From Antennarius striatus (lineage: Eukaryota > Chordata > Actinopteri > Lophiiformes > Antennariidae), in contig NC_090779.1 in NCBI RefSeq assembly GCF_040054535.1, forward strand, positions 18,524,501 through 18,588,500: DNA of 64,000 nucleotides, in the 5' to 3' direction. A program made the position numbers and the translations under genes. Within the stretch, counting starts at the first letter, position 1, and each line of letters starts with the position of its first letter. The notes beneath the pieces are model-generated. The model saw nothing but the letters and a program-made list of their open reading frames with translations. It made no database searches and was not told the DNA's origin. This document shows positions 10,466-23,309 of the stretch, in pieces.

Positions 10466-10927
10466 GTAAAACGTTTGCTTACTTCTTCTACGGATGCTCG
10501 CATGAGTCAAGAAGTGTCGTTCGCGATAAATTTGCCTGAAGAGATGGATCTAAATATTGGGATATTCAGAAAGCTTATGTCTTATATGCCATATTGTAAA
10601 AGCATCAGTAACATATCTGCTTTAAAATTGAATCTCCATCATGAGGCTTCGGCTATTCTTCGCCCCCCTTCCCGTGGGTCACATTTCATCACAGCTTGAG
10701 TTGCTTGAATCACCTTTGCCCCAGTTGCCCCTGCTCCAAGAGCTAAATATTACCCTTACTCAGGGCTGGGGATATTTTTTGCAGATTCCACTTGAGACTA
10801 ATTTCATTTGGCAATAGCATTCAGTTTGCCTTTAAGTATACAGGATCATTGTATTGATCAATGTACAGTATTGATTAAGAGTGGCCTCCTAGCTGATGGA
10901 AACCTATGGTGTAAACAGTCCCTGTCC

Positions 10928-10977
<50 letters not shown>

Positions 10978-13900
10978 TATTCAATTGAATGGAACATTTC
11001 AATATGCAGGTCACCGTCACAGTGCAGGAGGTTGCATGCACACATCTTTCTAGCAAATACTCCCATTTTGCTTTAGTTTCTTCAAGTATTTAGTTGAACA
11101 CATTGAGTTAATTCTATTTGAGGAGTGAGAACATTTTCCAAATCAAGTTTCTGGGCCTGAGAAAACATTTTTTAGAAAGTATGTTACGTAGAACAGTTGA
11201 CAATATCAAGAAACAATCATTCCATGCCCTGGAATGATAGCATTTTAAAGGCTCGCATATTCAGGTATATCACCTATGCAAAGGTGATAATGAAATACGT
11301 CATCTGTTGCCATTTTGTACCATATCAACATGAAATTACTTTCATTTATAATAGTCGAGCTACTAAAAGAGTCACATGTGATGTTCCATAGGTAGAAGCC
11401 TTTGACATAAGTATTACACCTGATGGTGTAATACATTGCTGCGACCATGGTTTTCAATGGTTTTCAAAAACCCTGACTGCATGGTGAGCAGGAGACAGCC
11501 TCCTGCTCACAATCTATTTATGCCTGCAGAGAAGAGTTTCTGATACAATTAACCCCTGCACCTAAACTCCATAGAGACCTTTTGTAGCTTAAAAGGGTCT
11601 AAGTTACCTATAGAGCGGTTGTTTGGACTGAGTACTGACCATATTTGTGTGGGTTGCAGAGCAATCTTTGTTGCTATTGATTTCATTCAAAATGAGAAAA
11701 AGGTTGTGGAAAAAATCTAATACTACATGATTTGATATCTTGCAGGAGAGAACAATTTAAGTAATCTGAGTTATCAAAATTGCACTCAAAGATGGAGCAA
11801 AAAATGTAGTAATAGTGCAAATACTACAGTTCAGGTGATTCTCACTCATATTAGTCTCTTGTGTTTGGTCAATTAATTTTTATTCAAAATAATTGAGTCA
11901 AAAACCTCGCTCTTTACACCTCCTTTTTCTTTTCATTCACTGGTGAATAAACTTCAATTGATGAAAGACGTAAAAATAAGTCAACTTCACTTTAGCCTCT
12001 TTGAAAGAAGGACAGTATCTGTGAGGCTTTCTATCACACCAACAGACCTGATGAACTGACAAGTGGATCACAGACAAAAGGCACACTCTCGAGGTGTTAC
12101 TTGTAAAAACTTTGGCACTTGGTCATTTCGGTCTTTGGTGGACAGACTTTTCTTTCCAGGCAATGAGGTGTCTGTTCAATCCTAGTGTAACACAAGGTAT
12201 CGGAGGACGTATCAGCTTATGACATCAGTGCATCGCTGCATTTATATTGCACCAGTGTCAAAAAAGCTTGGCTTCAATTTCTTCCTAATGGTTTGGAAGA
12301 TGTTTTTATTCATTTCCCTTCCCTCTTTTTCTGCATCTCCCTCTTCACCTCAGGCTTTGAATATCAGCCCCCTTCCATTTGAAAGACTTCATGTTCTGCT
12401 AGGTCAATGACATACACATCTCAGTTCAGCCTTCCCTTTGTGTGGGTGAGAATTGGCTTCCCAAGGTAGCAGCTGCTCATGGGTTGTTTATGCGCTCGAC
12501 AGGGATTATCAAATATCATGGATTATTTCACCTCAGACATCTTGTGATGTCAGGAACCCAAATATCCGCAAAGAGACACAAATCACATACACAGTGATGG
12601 AAGTTTTCCTGAACTTTTTCCATCTTTGAGGGTTACTATTAATTTGCACCTCACTCAGCAGAAATTTTCAGTGTGAACACCCCCCCCCCCCTTTCCATCT
12701 AACCATGGAGCTGAATAATGCATTTCTGGATGTATATATCTGAGAAGAAATTTTAAATTTTATTAGTTTGGCTTTTGATAGTCGCTTTCAGAGAACTTCA
12801 TCTAACGGCTTTTGCACTAAGGCAGGATTCGAGCTTGTTTGCCATTATTATGACTGACAAGTCGGCAATAAAATATGAATGAAGGAAATCCGTCATACGA
12901 CATTGCCAATAAATGCTATATTTATGTGTTTGAGTATGTTCCTGTGCATCCCCTCTGTTCACTTGTTTGTGTGTTTGTAGGAGATTTTCTTTAAATGAAG
13001 TCTGACCTTTGCAGGAGGATGAGCCTATTTTCAAATGTCAAATTGTTTATTGAAGTTCCCCCTGTACACCCATTGCAAAGCTCTCACAAATCACTAATCA
13101 TAATGTGAAAGCATTCAAACAGCATCCAGGCACCCATGGTATCATACACCTTGCACAGTGTGTGAGATAACGATATGATTATCCAACGTCAGTGAAGGAC
13201 GTAGACCTTACGAATGCTCACAGTGAAAGACCTAATGAACACAAACTAAAGACAAAACAATGATGACTACATTGCTTACTGTACTTAGATAACTTTAAAT
13301 AATGACTTCTATGACCTTTTTCTTACACATCACAAGGAGTCACTTTGTACCTCTGCTTCATTATGTACAGTAATACAAAATCTTCTGTCTTCCAAACCGA
13401 CCAGCTCCTAAGGGAAAGAATTGTCAGCTTGATGTTAATTCCAGGCTCTCATGTTTGTCTCCCCAAGGACTTGAATGGGACACTGAAGAGTCTTCTGTCT
13501 GAGTGGTTTTCTGTGGGTCTTCTCAGACTTGAGAGGATCACTTGGCAGTCCCCCTGTGAGATCCTACAGAAGATCAGCCAGTAAGGACGTTCATTCATCC
13601 TCACACCTTGCAACTCAACTTCCTTTCTCTCACTTTCTGCTTTCATCATTATCACATTCTTTAGACAAAACTGATCAGACGTGGTGAAGAAATGTGCTGA
13701 ATCCCTTCCTATCCTAACATATTTGTGTTACTTTTAACATAAATGTGAAAGATCTGTATCATACTGTAAATCACTACCTCCATGCTTACAACATAAAGCT
13801 CATAACAGGTGCTGTTGCTTGATTTCTATGTCCTTTGCACAAATTATCAGCTAGTCAGAGCTTTTGTCTGTTTGCATTGGGTATTAGCTTTAGTCATTTT

Positions 13901-15483
13901 AAAATGTTATTGTGCACCCATTATACATTTTACTCTAATTTTTAACAAGCTGATTGCATGAGAAATTCAGGAATTACTGGAACCTTTTATTTAAATGGTG
14001 CTCACTGTCAACTGTTCTGTAGAAAGAAGTGAAAGGTTAGCAAACTGCTTGTTGAAAACTAAAAGGTTAACTATTGTCCCTTGGCAGGTACGAAGCAGTT
14101 CACCCTGTGAGAAACTGGACTGACCTCAAGCGCAGAGTGGGGCCGTATCGCCGTTGTTACGCCTTCACCCATGCAGCCATGCCAGGAGAACCTCTAGTTG
14201 TGCTACATGTGGCCCTCACAGAAGACATCTCTGATAACATCCAGGTTAAAAGCAACACTTCCAGGCTGCTGTAATAGATTGTTTCACTTTACCCAACTTT
14301 GGAAGATAGCTTAACACCTAGGATTTATTATTTGGCTCTTTCTCTCAGCTGACAAATACATTTTTGCCATGCAAAAAACAATACGGAGACCTTTTAAAAT
14401 GCACAGCCCTCTGCGAACAACCTCTATAGTGCCCATTTCTTTCCCTTGTCATTTATAGTGGGGGAAAGGGGATTTTGACAACGCCAACATATTTCATGGT
14501 GTAAAGTAGAGCAGCAATGTATCACAGTTTTGCTCCAGCAGCATTGAAAGACTTCCAAAGACCTCTAGGTTGACACTATTTTGCTGATAACACTTGTATG
14601 CAGATGAGTAATACTTCTTCCTCTCTTCCGCCAATTCCTTAGAGTATAGTTCGAGAGTTTGGTTCTCTTCATGCTGAGGAGGATGTTAATAAGATAAATG
14701 CAGCCATATTCTACTCCATCTCCTCCACCCAGGCTGGCCTGCAGGGCGTTGAGCTGGGTAACTACCTCATCAAGAGAGTGGTCCGTGAACTACAGGTGAG
14801 TGCATGAGGTTCTCAAGAAGTTAGGAACTGTGAATGTGACAACCAAGAAACCAAGTAATGAAAGAAAAATTATTGTTTGGTTGAGGTGTGTTCTTACATC
14901 TTTTATGAGTTCTATTTAGAGGAAGGTTTTTTTTTGTATTTTAGTTATTTAATGGTTACTTTAAAAGCTGAAAAAAATGAAATCTGCACATTTTAAGCAA
15001 TGAAAGGACCAGTACACTGCAGCCCTATTTCTTGGGCATGTAGAAGGTACTACTTAGAACCACCTTCATTGTGGTTCCAAGCAAACCCAGCAGGTGCTAA
15101 AGCATTAAATGAAACTGCAGGGTGAAAAGGCAGCTGAAGTTTACTTTGGCTTTTACGAGGGCATTTTGGATCTCCGTGTTGAGCTTATATCCAAAAGAAC
15201 TAACCGTTCAATCACATGGTCAGTCTGCAAAATAAAAAAGAAAGGAAAAAGTATGGAGCTTTCTGTACTTTAAATTTTGTTAATTTCCAATTAAGTCTTA
15301 TGTAAAAATAAAAAAACAAGAAAAAACCCAATTTAATTGACAAATCTTGACATAATGAGGATAAAATAAGATATACTTTAATAATACTAAATTGGGAAAT
15401 TCATATGTTGCAGCAGCATTTGAACAAAAACAGGGAGAATATATATTGAAGAAAATTAAGACACGAGGGGAAAGGGAATAATG

Positions 15484-15529
<46 letters not shown>

Positions 15530-15888
15530 CCTAGCAATGTGATTATTACAGGATGCATGAATGAATGAATGAATCAAATCAACTTTATTGAACTCTGCAG
15601 GGAAATACACTGAAGTCTGCTGTAGTCTGTGTGAGCACGACCTGTGTTTATATTTTTAGAAATATAGCATATTGATTAATTATAACTTTGGTCTTCAATG
15701 GCCATTCATAATCATGTTCAATTCCTATCTTTGGATGAATTACAAATTTATTCTCATTCATAATGTGGCTTTTAATTTAAAATACAGCAATGATTAAAAT
15801 TCAGTGATGAGCTCATTAATTTTGTGATGTCCTTATTATGTTTGAATGTACAGTATTGTAATATTGTTAATCCAGGCAAAGTATAAAG

Positions 15889-15954
<66 letters not shown>

Positions 15955-18900
15955 ACATACTCGAATGTGTGCACAAACTAACACACACACAGGTTCCAGA
16001 TATTTCCATGGAGCTTCAATTCTCACTGAAGTAGAACACACTATTTTAACTAGAATGCACTATTTTAACTATAACACACTATTTTAACTAGAATGCACTA
16101 TTTTAACTAGAATGCACTATTTTAACACACAGCACAAATAAAGGCTGCTGAGCTTTTCAGCATCCCCCTATAGCATGTCTAGTTTCTTAATTTTTCTTCT
16201 CCAGAAACTAAATGTTCAGTTTGCATGACTTGTGGCCCAGCTCGCAGTGTTATTTTGGTGGGAAATACCGCTACAATAGGCAAAATATTGGATTGGTTTG
16301 ATTGCGATTCAATAGTGTTTGTTAAAATTTTATGCAAATCCAAAAATATTTCACTTATTTCAGCATTTGCTGACTGCAAACACATAATCAGGGGTGGCCA
16401 CTAAACAGGCGGTAATGACATCTGAGCCTTACCTCCAAATAAGCACAGAAGAGCCCTTCATGTTTAGCCACTCCAGCTAGCACTCGCTAAATGATTGGAA
16501 CACTGAATGTAGCATCAAAGGCCACTCTACTGAACAGATGGGAAATAGCTGTTTCTAGTGCGTCCTCATAAAAATCGGGTTACAGAGTTTTAAGCGTCTT
16601 CCACTTACATTATTCACATGACAGGATGGCGATTGCTGCAAACTTCCTACTTACTGCCATTTTTATCAATGGCGACAATTTGGTTCAGTGAGCCCAGCAG
16701 ATATTGTTTTGTGTTTTCTGCTCCTGCATTAGGGCTATTTGTATCAGCAGTTAGAGAACCGCTTTATTTTGTGTACTGTGTTATAAAAACCTGAAAGAAG
16801 GGGAATATTGCCCTCTCTAAGAGGTCTCTGTAGCTTTCAATGCCAATGTTCTCTTCTCTTTGTTGGCATTTCTAACGGAAAAAAAAAAACATTAAGAGGC
16901 TGCAAATAACTTACATTATTCCCAAAAAAATGCAGATCCAGTTATAAGGGATTTCAAGATAAAACATCGAGTGCAATTTTATTGAAAAGTACATCTCTTA
17001 CTTGACATTGATTATTTCTGATTATAGGAAAGTTAAAAAAAACTTTCAAATACCTTTCTGCTGCTAATACATGTATGATGAAAACAACAAATTGGCCTGT
17101 GCCAGATAATATATTTGCATTAAAGCGATTTTAATCAGGTTGCATGCAGTACATTTTACCAGACCAGTTACTCTTACATTGGCTTTAGCAGGAGAAAATT
17201 TATCAAGTGATGATAGCCTGCCTTTTTTGCTGAGTTAGTTCTATTGAATGAAGTAAGGAATACATCATCACAGTTAGCAGGAGAAAAATTGATAAAGTAA
17301 TCTTAGTTTCTGCTGAGCCTAACAATGGCCACCTATGAGCTAGCTTGCACTTGACATAAATATAGCTGTCCAGTTTTACCTGTCAATATTTTAGAGAAAA
17401 TTACCAAGGGAGTCACATTGTATTTTTTCCAGCAGAAACAAAGATTAAAAAAAAAATCCACCTTTCGCATTGCTGCTCGATAAGGTACTATTTGGAAATA
17501 AAAGTCTTCTTTATGAGAGGCTGCACAGTGCTACAGTGCAGTGTAATTCTGGAGAGATGCTGGTTTTCTGACAGGACTTTACCTTACATAAAGGTGAAGA
17601 GACGACTAGTGTAGGCACAAAAGGGCCACTAACATGATAGATAGATGATAGAGTGGTAAAGAAAAGGTCAACATAATGATTTAAGGTGAAGGGAGGAGGT
17701 CTTGCTTGTCTTTGTAGATTGGACCCTGGAGCGCAATTCTGGCAGTGCTCCTCAATTCCTTCATTGCCCTTTCCTTCCTCTACCTTTTCCACATTTCCTA
17801 CTGACTGAGTCCTTATATGCACTATCTTCTTTTCCATTCTGGAAGAAAGAATGAAGGGGAAAACAATGGTGCAGAGCAAACAGACAGCTGTGTGACCCTC
17901 TAGGGGTTGTCTGACACCTCAGCTTTAATCTGCTTCCTTTTGCTACTCTTCCTGCCACATCGCTCAATCACTTTTCAGCCCAGATGCCAGAGAACAAAGG
18001 TGGGAGGATTTTGGTGAAAGAATGGGGCAAAAGACAACTCATGAGAGGGGTGGGTGAGACAGACATGGGGGAGAGAGGGGATCATCCATCTCCATCAGCT
18101 GGGCAAGATTGTGAAGCGATACTGTTGATTTTAATGCCATTTCTTTCAGAGGAATGGAAGGCCTTGGCTGTAGTCTGAGCACAAACTGGCATTTTTGGTT
18201 TGTGTTTGATTCTGAAGTTCAGTGTTTATATGGGTTTTATGTAGCCGCTGTGAGGTTTTTACTCTTTGCATTCTGATGGGGATAAACTTTGCTGCCTGTC
18301 ATTGATTTGCTTTAAAAGTTTACCTTATTTTTTATTCACCAACCATTTTTCTAGACTTAGATGTTTTACTTTCCTTTTATCCAGCTGGTTACGGGAGGTT
18401 CAGGAAATTCTGTGTGTAGCTGTCTGTATGCATGTAAATGAAAGATAGATTTTAGATTTTATTTTTCATCATTCATGTGGAAGCATTCCTTCATGCCCTA
18501 GATATGTGGTACCATATTTAACACAAACAGATTCAAATAACACTCTAAACTTATAAGACCTACACAGGAAAATATTATCACAGGTGTGGATTCTGGTATT
18601 TTTCCTTCCATTGTCTACGGTCTACAAACCAATCCATATAGATTCTGCCAAGCTAGACAGGGTGCTCAATGGTCCTCCTTCTATGAAGACAATGATGTAC
18701 AGTATGTGTTAAGTGTTAACTCTACTCTTTTATCTTCCAGAGTGAGTTCCCTCACATGGCTCAGTTCTCCAGCCTGTCTCCAATCCCAGGGTTCTCCTCC
18801 TGGCTCCAGAGTGTCCTCGGCCAGTACAGGAAGGAAGGTCGGAGCGCTGACCTCCTGTCCGAGCAGGAGTGGAAGGAGGTAGAAGAAGCCACTAACTCAG

Positions 18901-19286
18901 TCCAACGAACCCTGGCCATTGAGGCTCTCCGCAAGCTGATCAGCACCAGCGAGTGGAATCACTCCCAACGGCTGTCCCGTGTACTGGAGCCCATCCTGAT
19001 GCGTCTCTGTGCCTGGTACCTCTATGGGGAGAAGAGGCGTGGCTATGCTCTTAACCCGGTGGCGAACTTTCACTTGCAAAATGGCGCCACCATGTGGCGA
19101 CTCAACTGGCACGCCGATACCAGCCCAAGGGGTGTTGCGAACTCCTGTGGCATCATGGTCAATTATCGTTATTTCCTGAATGAGACGTCAAAAAACAGTG
19201 CCCTTTATTTGCAGAATAAGGCCATAATGGCGTCAGAGCAGGTGCTTGGTCTGGTGTCCCAATTTCAGAAGACGAGCAAGCTGTGA
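9920..19286 (+). CDS. mlycd: malonyl-CoA decarboxylase, whole gene (five coding exons)
   Basis: Decarboxylates malonyl-CoA to acetyl-CoA. It relieves inhibition of carnitine palmitoyltransferase and acts in mitochondria, peroxisomes and cytosol (known for the family). Exons 9920-10465, 13468-13580, 14088-14244, 14643-14795 and 18741-19286 join in frame with GT/AG borders (phases 0, 2, 0, 0) to give 504 residues; human MLYCD has 493. Recognisable stretches are [65 protein letters not shown] and [12 protein letters not shown]. The residues matching human catalytic Ser329 and His423 are Ser336 and His434. The protein ends in SKL, a type 1 peroxisome signal. An in-frame TGA at 9896-9898 fixes Met1 as the first possible start; Met49 matches the internal start of the human cytosolic/peroxisomal form. 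No stop or frameshift was found, so the gene looks functional. Confidence 0.97.
10466..13467 (+). other. mlycd intron 1
   Basis: A 3.0-kb intron with GT and AG ends. It contains the (AT)n tract at 10930-10975 and a C-run near 12680. No other exon or mobile element was recognised in it. Confidence 0.85.
10930..10975. repeat. (AT)n microsatellite
   Basis: About 23 TA units in mlycd intron 1. Confidence 0.97.
13468..13580 (+). CDS. mlycd: mlycd exon 2
   Basis: 113 nt encoding [19 protein letters not shown] and the following [17 protein letters not shown], which match the human segment around MLSEWFSSGFLNLERVTW. The acceptor is ccccaag before 13468 and the donor is gtaagg after 13580. It ends in phase 2, and the first base of exon 3 completes a Gln codon. 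Confidence 0.93.
14088..14244 (+). CDS. mlycd: mlycd exon 3
   Basis: 157 nt encoding [40 protein letters not shown] and [12 protein letters not shown]. This is one of the best conserved parts of the family and the start of the acetyltransferase-like catalytic domain. The acceptor is ttggcag and the donor gttaaa; it ends in phase 0. Confidence 0.94.
14643..14795 (+). CDS. mlycd: mlycd exon 4
   Basis: 153 nt (51 codons) encoding [20 protein letters not shown], then [20 protein letters not shown] and [11 protein letters not shown]. It matches the human segment [22 protein letters not shown]. The acceptor is ccttag and the donor is an ideal gtgagt. The exon contains no Met codon, so a scan that needs an ATG would miss it. 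Its inclusion keeps the frame to exon 5. Confidence 0.94.
15476..15528. repeat. (AAT)n microsatellite
   Basis: About 16 ATA/AAT units in mlycd intron 4. Confidence 0.95.
15555..15610 (-). repeat. (GAAT)n with LINE/SINE-like tail
   Basis: Four GAAT units followed by CAACTTTATTGAACTCTGCA and GGGAAAT, similar in layout to the 3' ends of fish non-LTR elements. Too short to classify. Confidence 0.4.
15891..15952. repeat. (AC)n microsatellite
   Basis: About 30 uninterrupted AC units in mlycd intron 4. Confidence 0.97.
16037..16129. repeat. 19-bp minisatellite, about five copies
   Basis: The unit CACTATTTTAACTAGAATG repeats about five times with small changes (one copy has ACTATAACA in place of ACTAGAATG). 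It lies 85 bp after the (AC)n tract. Confidence 0.85.
18741..19286 (+). CDS. mlycd: mlycd exon 5: catalytic core and PTS1
   Basis: Encodes residues 324-504 plus the stop codon, after the acceptor tatcttccag. It carries SLSPIPGF (Ser336, equivalent to human Ser329), the [20 protein letters not shown] block (His434, equivalent to human His423), and the C-terminal FQKTSKL. SKL is a canonical PTS1. The segment at residues 345-375 is the least conserved part relative to human and carries a few inserted residues. Confidence 0.96.
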   Translation, partial: SEFPHMAQFSSLSPIPGFSSWLQSVLGQYRKEGRSADLLSEQEWKEVEEATNSVQRTLAIEALRKLISTSEWNHSQRLSRVLEPILMRLCAWYLYGEKRRGYALNPVANFHLQNGATMWRLNWHADTSPRGVANSCGIMVNYRYFLNETSKNSALYLQNKAIMASEQVLGLVSQFQKTSKL

Positions 19287-19661
19287 GAAAGAAAAGGATG
19301 CACACTCCCATACGTCAATTCTTATGTTTGTGAATTTGACTGATGTATTTTATTGTATTGATTTTTTTTGTTCAGTATTTCACATATTAAATCAAAATTT
19401 CATAAAGCGAACAAACCGTTTCTGTAGCATCACTTTAGTGGACATCAGATGATGTTATTTGTAAACTGAAATATGCTGCACTTAGGTTAGACTTTTATGG
19501 TTCACTGGCTTTCTGGTCGAGACGTGTGATTATGTGTCCGTACTTCCCAAGCTGACAGACTGCAGTTAATGAAGTGCAAGGCATTAATCAATGTTTTGCC
19601 ATGTTCCTGGATAACTGTGTGTAATCATGAAGCAGGCGCAAAGGGGAAATGCAGATACTGG

Positions 19662-19667
19662 AATAAA
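19662..19667 (+). promoter_or_regulatory. candidate mlycd polyadenylation signal
   Basis: AATAAA lies 376 bp after the stop codon, with a GT/T-rich stretch about 40-70 bp downstream. A weaker ATTAAA occurs at 19386-19391 and could give a 3' UTR of only about 120 nt. Confidence 0.5.
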
Positions 19668-19889
19668 TAACTGTCTCTCAAGTTGAGTAAAAGGAAGAGT
19701 ATTGCTGTTGTTTAATTTAGATAAATATCTTTTTTTTTTAATCCTGGGTCAGATTTATATATTGTCCATCTGCTGTTACACTGATTATTCCCTCTAAAAC
19801 TCGAGACAGACACAAAGGCATGAAATCACAGACTGGAAATATTATTTCATATTAAGTAACTATAAACAAAGCTGGAATTTGTTCTGCCA

Positions 19890-22000
19890 TCTATCATGAC
19901 AACAATTTTTTTTAATGATCCACTGGGCCAGTCTGTCTCAGTGCCGCTACATTTTTTCCCCTTCTTGGATAGTTGTGACTTCGCACTCACCAATCAACAT
20001 CTCCAGAGAGTCATCACTGATGTTCTAACAGCTCTGTACAGGTGCCAAGGAAGGCTCATATCAGCCTACACCCCAGTGTTGTGAAATAATATATTACAGT
20101 AAGTTGACTGTGAAATTACATTTTATCTCTCCAAGGAGCTAAACTTTCTTTTGTTTTTTCCCACATATTGTCTATCTCTCCCCCACTCCATTTTGTCTCC
20201 CTGTTCCTCTCTGTGTCCTAGAAACTAATGGAGTGGGAAATAAAGTTAAAGTAAATGGCTAGATTGATGGTGTTCAGTTGTTGGGGGAGGAGTAAAGAAG
20301 CATAAAAAGGACAGTTGGTAAGAGGATGCCCTTGACAGACAGAGTGAGTGACTCGGACACAAGAAGAGAGCCAGTGTTATATCTCCACAGATTTTTGTAG
20401 CAGGATATGGAAACGCGTAACACAGCATCATTATGATGGACTATGAGTAGGTTGCCATGGAAACAACAATGTTGCACTTCACATTTGCTGCTGATTTAAA
20501 GTCACCTTTGACAAAGAATTGCCAATGGCAGTAAGCACAGAGTGGTTTGGGTTCAAAGTCCACCGGCCTTTTTAAAACATGTCACACAGTGAAAATAATT
20601 ACTTTTGGAAATGGGACAAAAATGGGACAAAAAAGACAAATTGCAAACACTGAGTATTTGGACTGAAATCAGATTTATGGACTTGTAAACGCCTGATAAA
20701 TGAAAGTATGCAAACCTCAGTGGACACACTTATCTAATGGGAAGGCTATTAATTGCTTTGAATGTCGAGCTTTGATGAACTATACTTTTTATGAGTTAAA
20801 TAACAGTTAATTTGAAAATGGTTATTACTTAAATGAGCCTTGCAACAAAGGTCCTGTTTGATTCTATTAATCTGCAAAAGAAAGAGCAGTAAAACTGGAA
20901 AGCTTTGTCAAGAGCTTTCTTTATACAGCTGTCATAGCAAGTATTTAAGATCAATGACAATTTCGACATTGGCTTAGTGTATACTTAGACTAGGATTTTC
21001 ATTTTATATCTAATTTAATTGCGGTTTTGTCACGTTTCCAGCCCAACATATGCTGATAATGGATTCACAGCCAAGTTCAATATTGTGCTACGACATGGTC
21101 TGACATGTCTTAGATTCAATACTTTTCAAAAAAAGCATCAAAAGACCTGATTAAAATTGATTAGAAACTGCTGTGGAAATTCATGCCTCATCTAAAAATA
21201 ATTTGGTAATTCAGACAATCCCTTTATTTTTTGAAAGATTGCGAGTGCATGTGTATGCGGGAGTGGCATATTTAATTTCTTGTCCCTCGCTTGGAGGAAA
21301 TTGCCTTACAAATGAAGCCAATCCATTTTTTACAGTTCGCAGTGGTCAGAAAAGTCAGAGTGGTGGTCGTGACAATTTCATGTACTAATTCATTCTGCTA
21401 AGGTCTGAGATATAAAAGCCTATTTACTTCAACTCTGCAGCAATTTAAAGGGACAATGGAGTAAATTCTGGATCGTATTACTGATGCACTCTGATAAGTT
21501 AGTATTTTATGATATATTGTCAATGAACAAAAACATTCATGAAAGACTTATTGATAGTCATATACTGTATACTATTAAAGATTAATCTTATCTTATATTT
21601 TCTCAAGCTTTTAAAATTTCTTCAAAAATTAACACCAAACACTAATAATGTTCATGTCAAAAGTTACAGATGTAACATTGTTTCATTTCATTGATGTACT
21701 GTATTATGTTAAATGGTGCAGCAACTAAATGCTGGCACACAAATCTGAATTCCAGCGCAGCTCTGTCCAATATTTGTTATGATTGTTGTGCCACCAAGGA
21801 AAAAACGAATTACACAGAGATTAAATCCACCATTGGCAAATTCAACAGCAAAAGAACATCAGGAAAATAACATTAAAAAAGTAAAACTAAAAATTAAATC
21901 CATGATGAAAACACACATGGTGAAAAATGACATTCCCTGCCAAAGGTCTTCTCTTAGAATCATCGTTTGTTTTAACTTCCCATGCAGTGAGCTGTGATTA
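19890..22000. other. no recognised gene
   Basis: Downstream flank of mlycd. AT-rich, only short open frames, no repeat family recognised. Confidence 0.5.
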
Positions 22001-22019
22001 TTGGCAAGTACTATTGTCT

Positions 22020-22250
22020 GTGCAAGGGACTGAGTCCACCAAAAAATCCACTGGACTCAAACCAAGGTTAAAGCTGAAAGTGTGGTTTGATACATTATAC
22101 TTCTGCAGAGCCAAAAATGTGTACTGTAATGCTTTCACCCTTGCCTGCTTGTTGGTCTGTCAGCAGGATTACTGCTGAACTCACAGATCAGATCACTACA
22201 GTGTATATGCTTTAAAGTAAAATGTGATCCAAAAAACAAAACAAAAAAAC
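22020..22250 (-). repeat. interspersed repeat, copy 1 (shared with 29335-29530)
   Basis: Shares ATCCACTGGACTCAAACCAA with the copy at about 29352, and later GCCAAAAA, TTTTCACCC-type and GTCAGCAGG blocks in the same order. It ends in an AAACAAAACA stretch. The family is not named here; the strand is arbitrary. Confidence 0.55.
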
Positions 22251-22259
22251 GATGATGGT

Positions 22260-23140
22260 GAATGCAGAACTCACATGTTCTTTCAGGTCTACCAAAAGTG
22301 AGAAGGCAAGGACAAAGTTAAATATTTGGTTTAACATTTTGTCCCAAAACTGTTCATTGAAGATTTAAGTCTTTAGAAACACTCATGTGAATATTGGTCA
22401 AAGCTATTGAGAGACAGTTACGGTGCTGTTGGCTAACTTGAGCAAGCTCATGTTGCTACAAACATTCATGAGTTTGGAAAAGTCAGCATTTTAATGAAGT
22501 AGAAATGTTCAGTCACCCATGCCTTTGATTCAGACGTGAATAATAGAGTCTTGATCAATAAAAGACATTAATACACACGGTTGTTTGCAATTTACAGCTA
22601 AATAGCAGCCAATGCTGTTCAGAAGGAATTGAATGCAAATCACTATTAACAAATTTTACATGTTAAGGAGCACTGGGGGTATAATTATCAATTAATAAGA
22701 TATCACTGTTAATGTTGTATCAGCCTGAGTGTGGTGTAAAAATGATAAGTAAGATTTTTCATGAACAAAAAAGCTATAACCTCTAGCATTGCATATTGTA
22801 TTTCATATTGCATTTTATTACAACACGTCTGATATTTGAAGAACATTTTTGCATATTTCAGTACACATATTCTAAATGTCAGCTTGTGGTCTATTCACAG
22901 CTGTATTGGCACGTATGATGATTTTAGGAATGTGTTATTTTCGTTAAAACTGAGGGGAGTGTTCTTCCAACTGTGTTAATCCATTCTTCCTGGTTGCTGT
23001 AGTTGGCCCTCCTTCATGCTTCTCAACTCAGATCATCACCATTCTCCTCCATCTTCACCCCCCTGGTAACCCGACCCCGCACCCGCAGCTCATGCAATCC
23101 CTTGGTCTGTCTTCAAAGGGCTGCACGGTTTCACAAGCAA
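22260..23140. other. no recognised gene
   Basis: Unique-looking sequence before the long (CA)n tract. Confidence 0.45.
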
Positions 23141-23149
23141 TCAGGACAC

Positions 23150-23307
<158 letters not shown>

Positions 23308-23309
23308 CA

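Larger units (their letters stand above)
14796..18740 (+). other. mlycd intron 4
   Basis: A 3.9-kb intron. It contains an (AAT)n tract at 15476-15528, an (AC)n tract at 15891-15952, a 19-bp minisatellite at 16037-16129 and a short LINE-tail-like stretch at 15555-15610. No coding exon was recognised between 16.2 and 18.7 kb. Confidence 0.85.
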
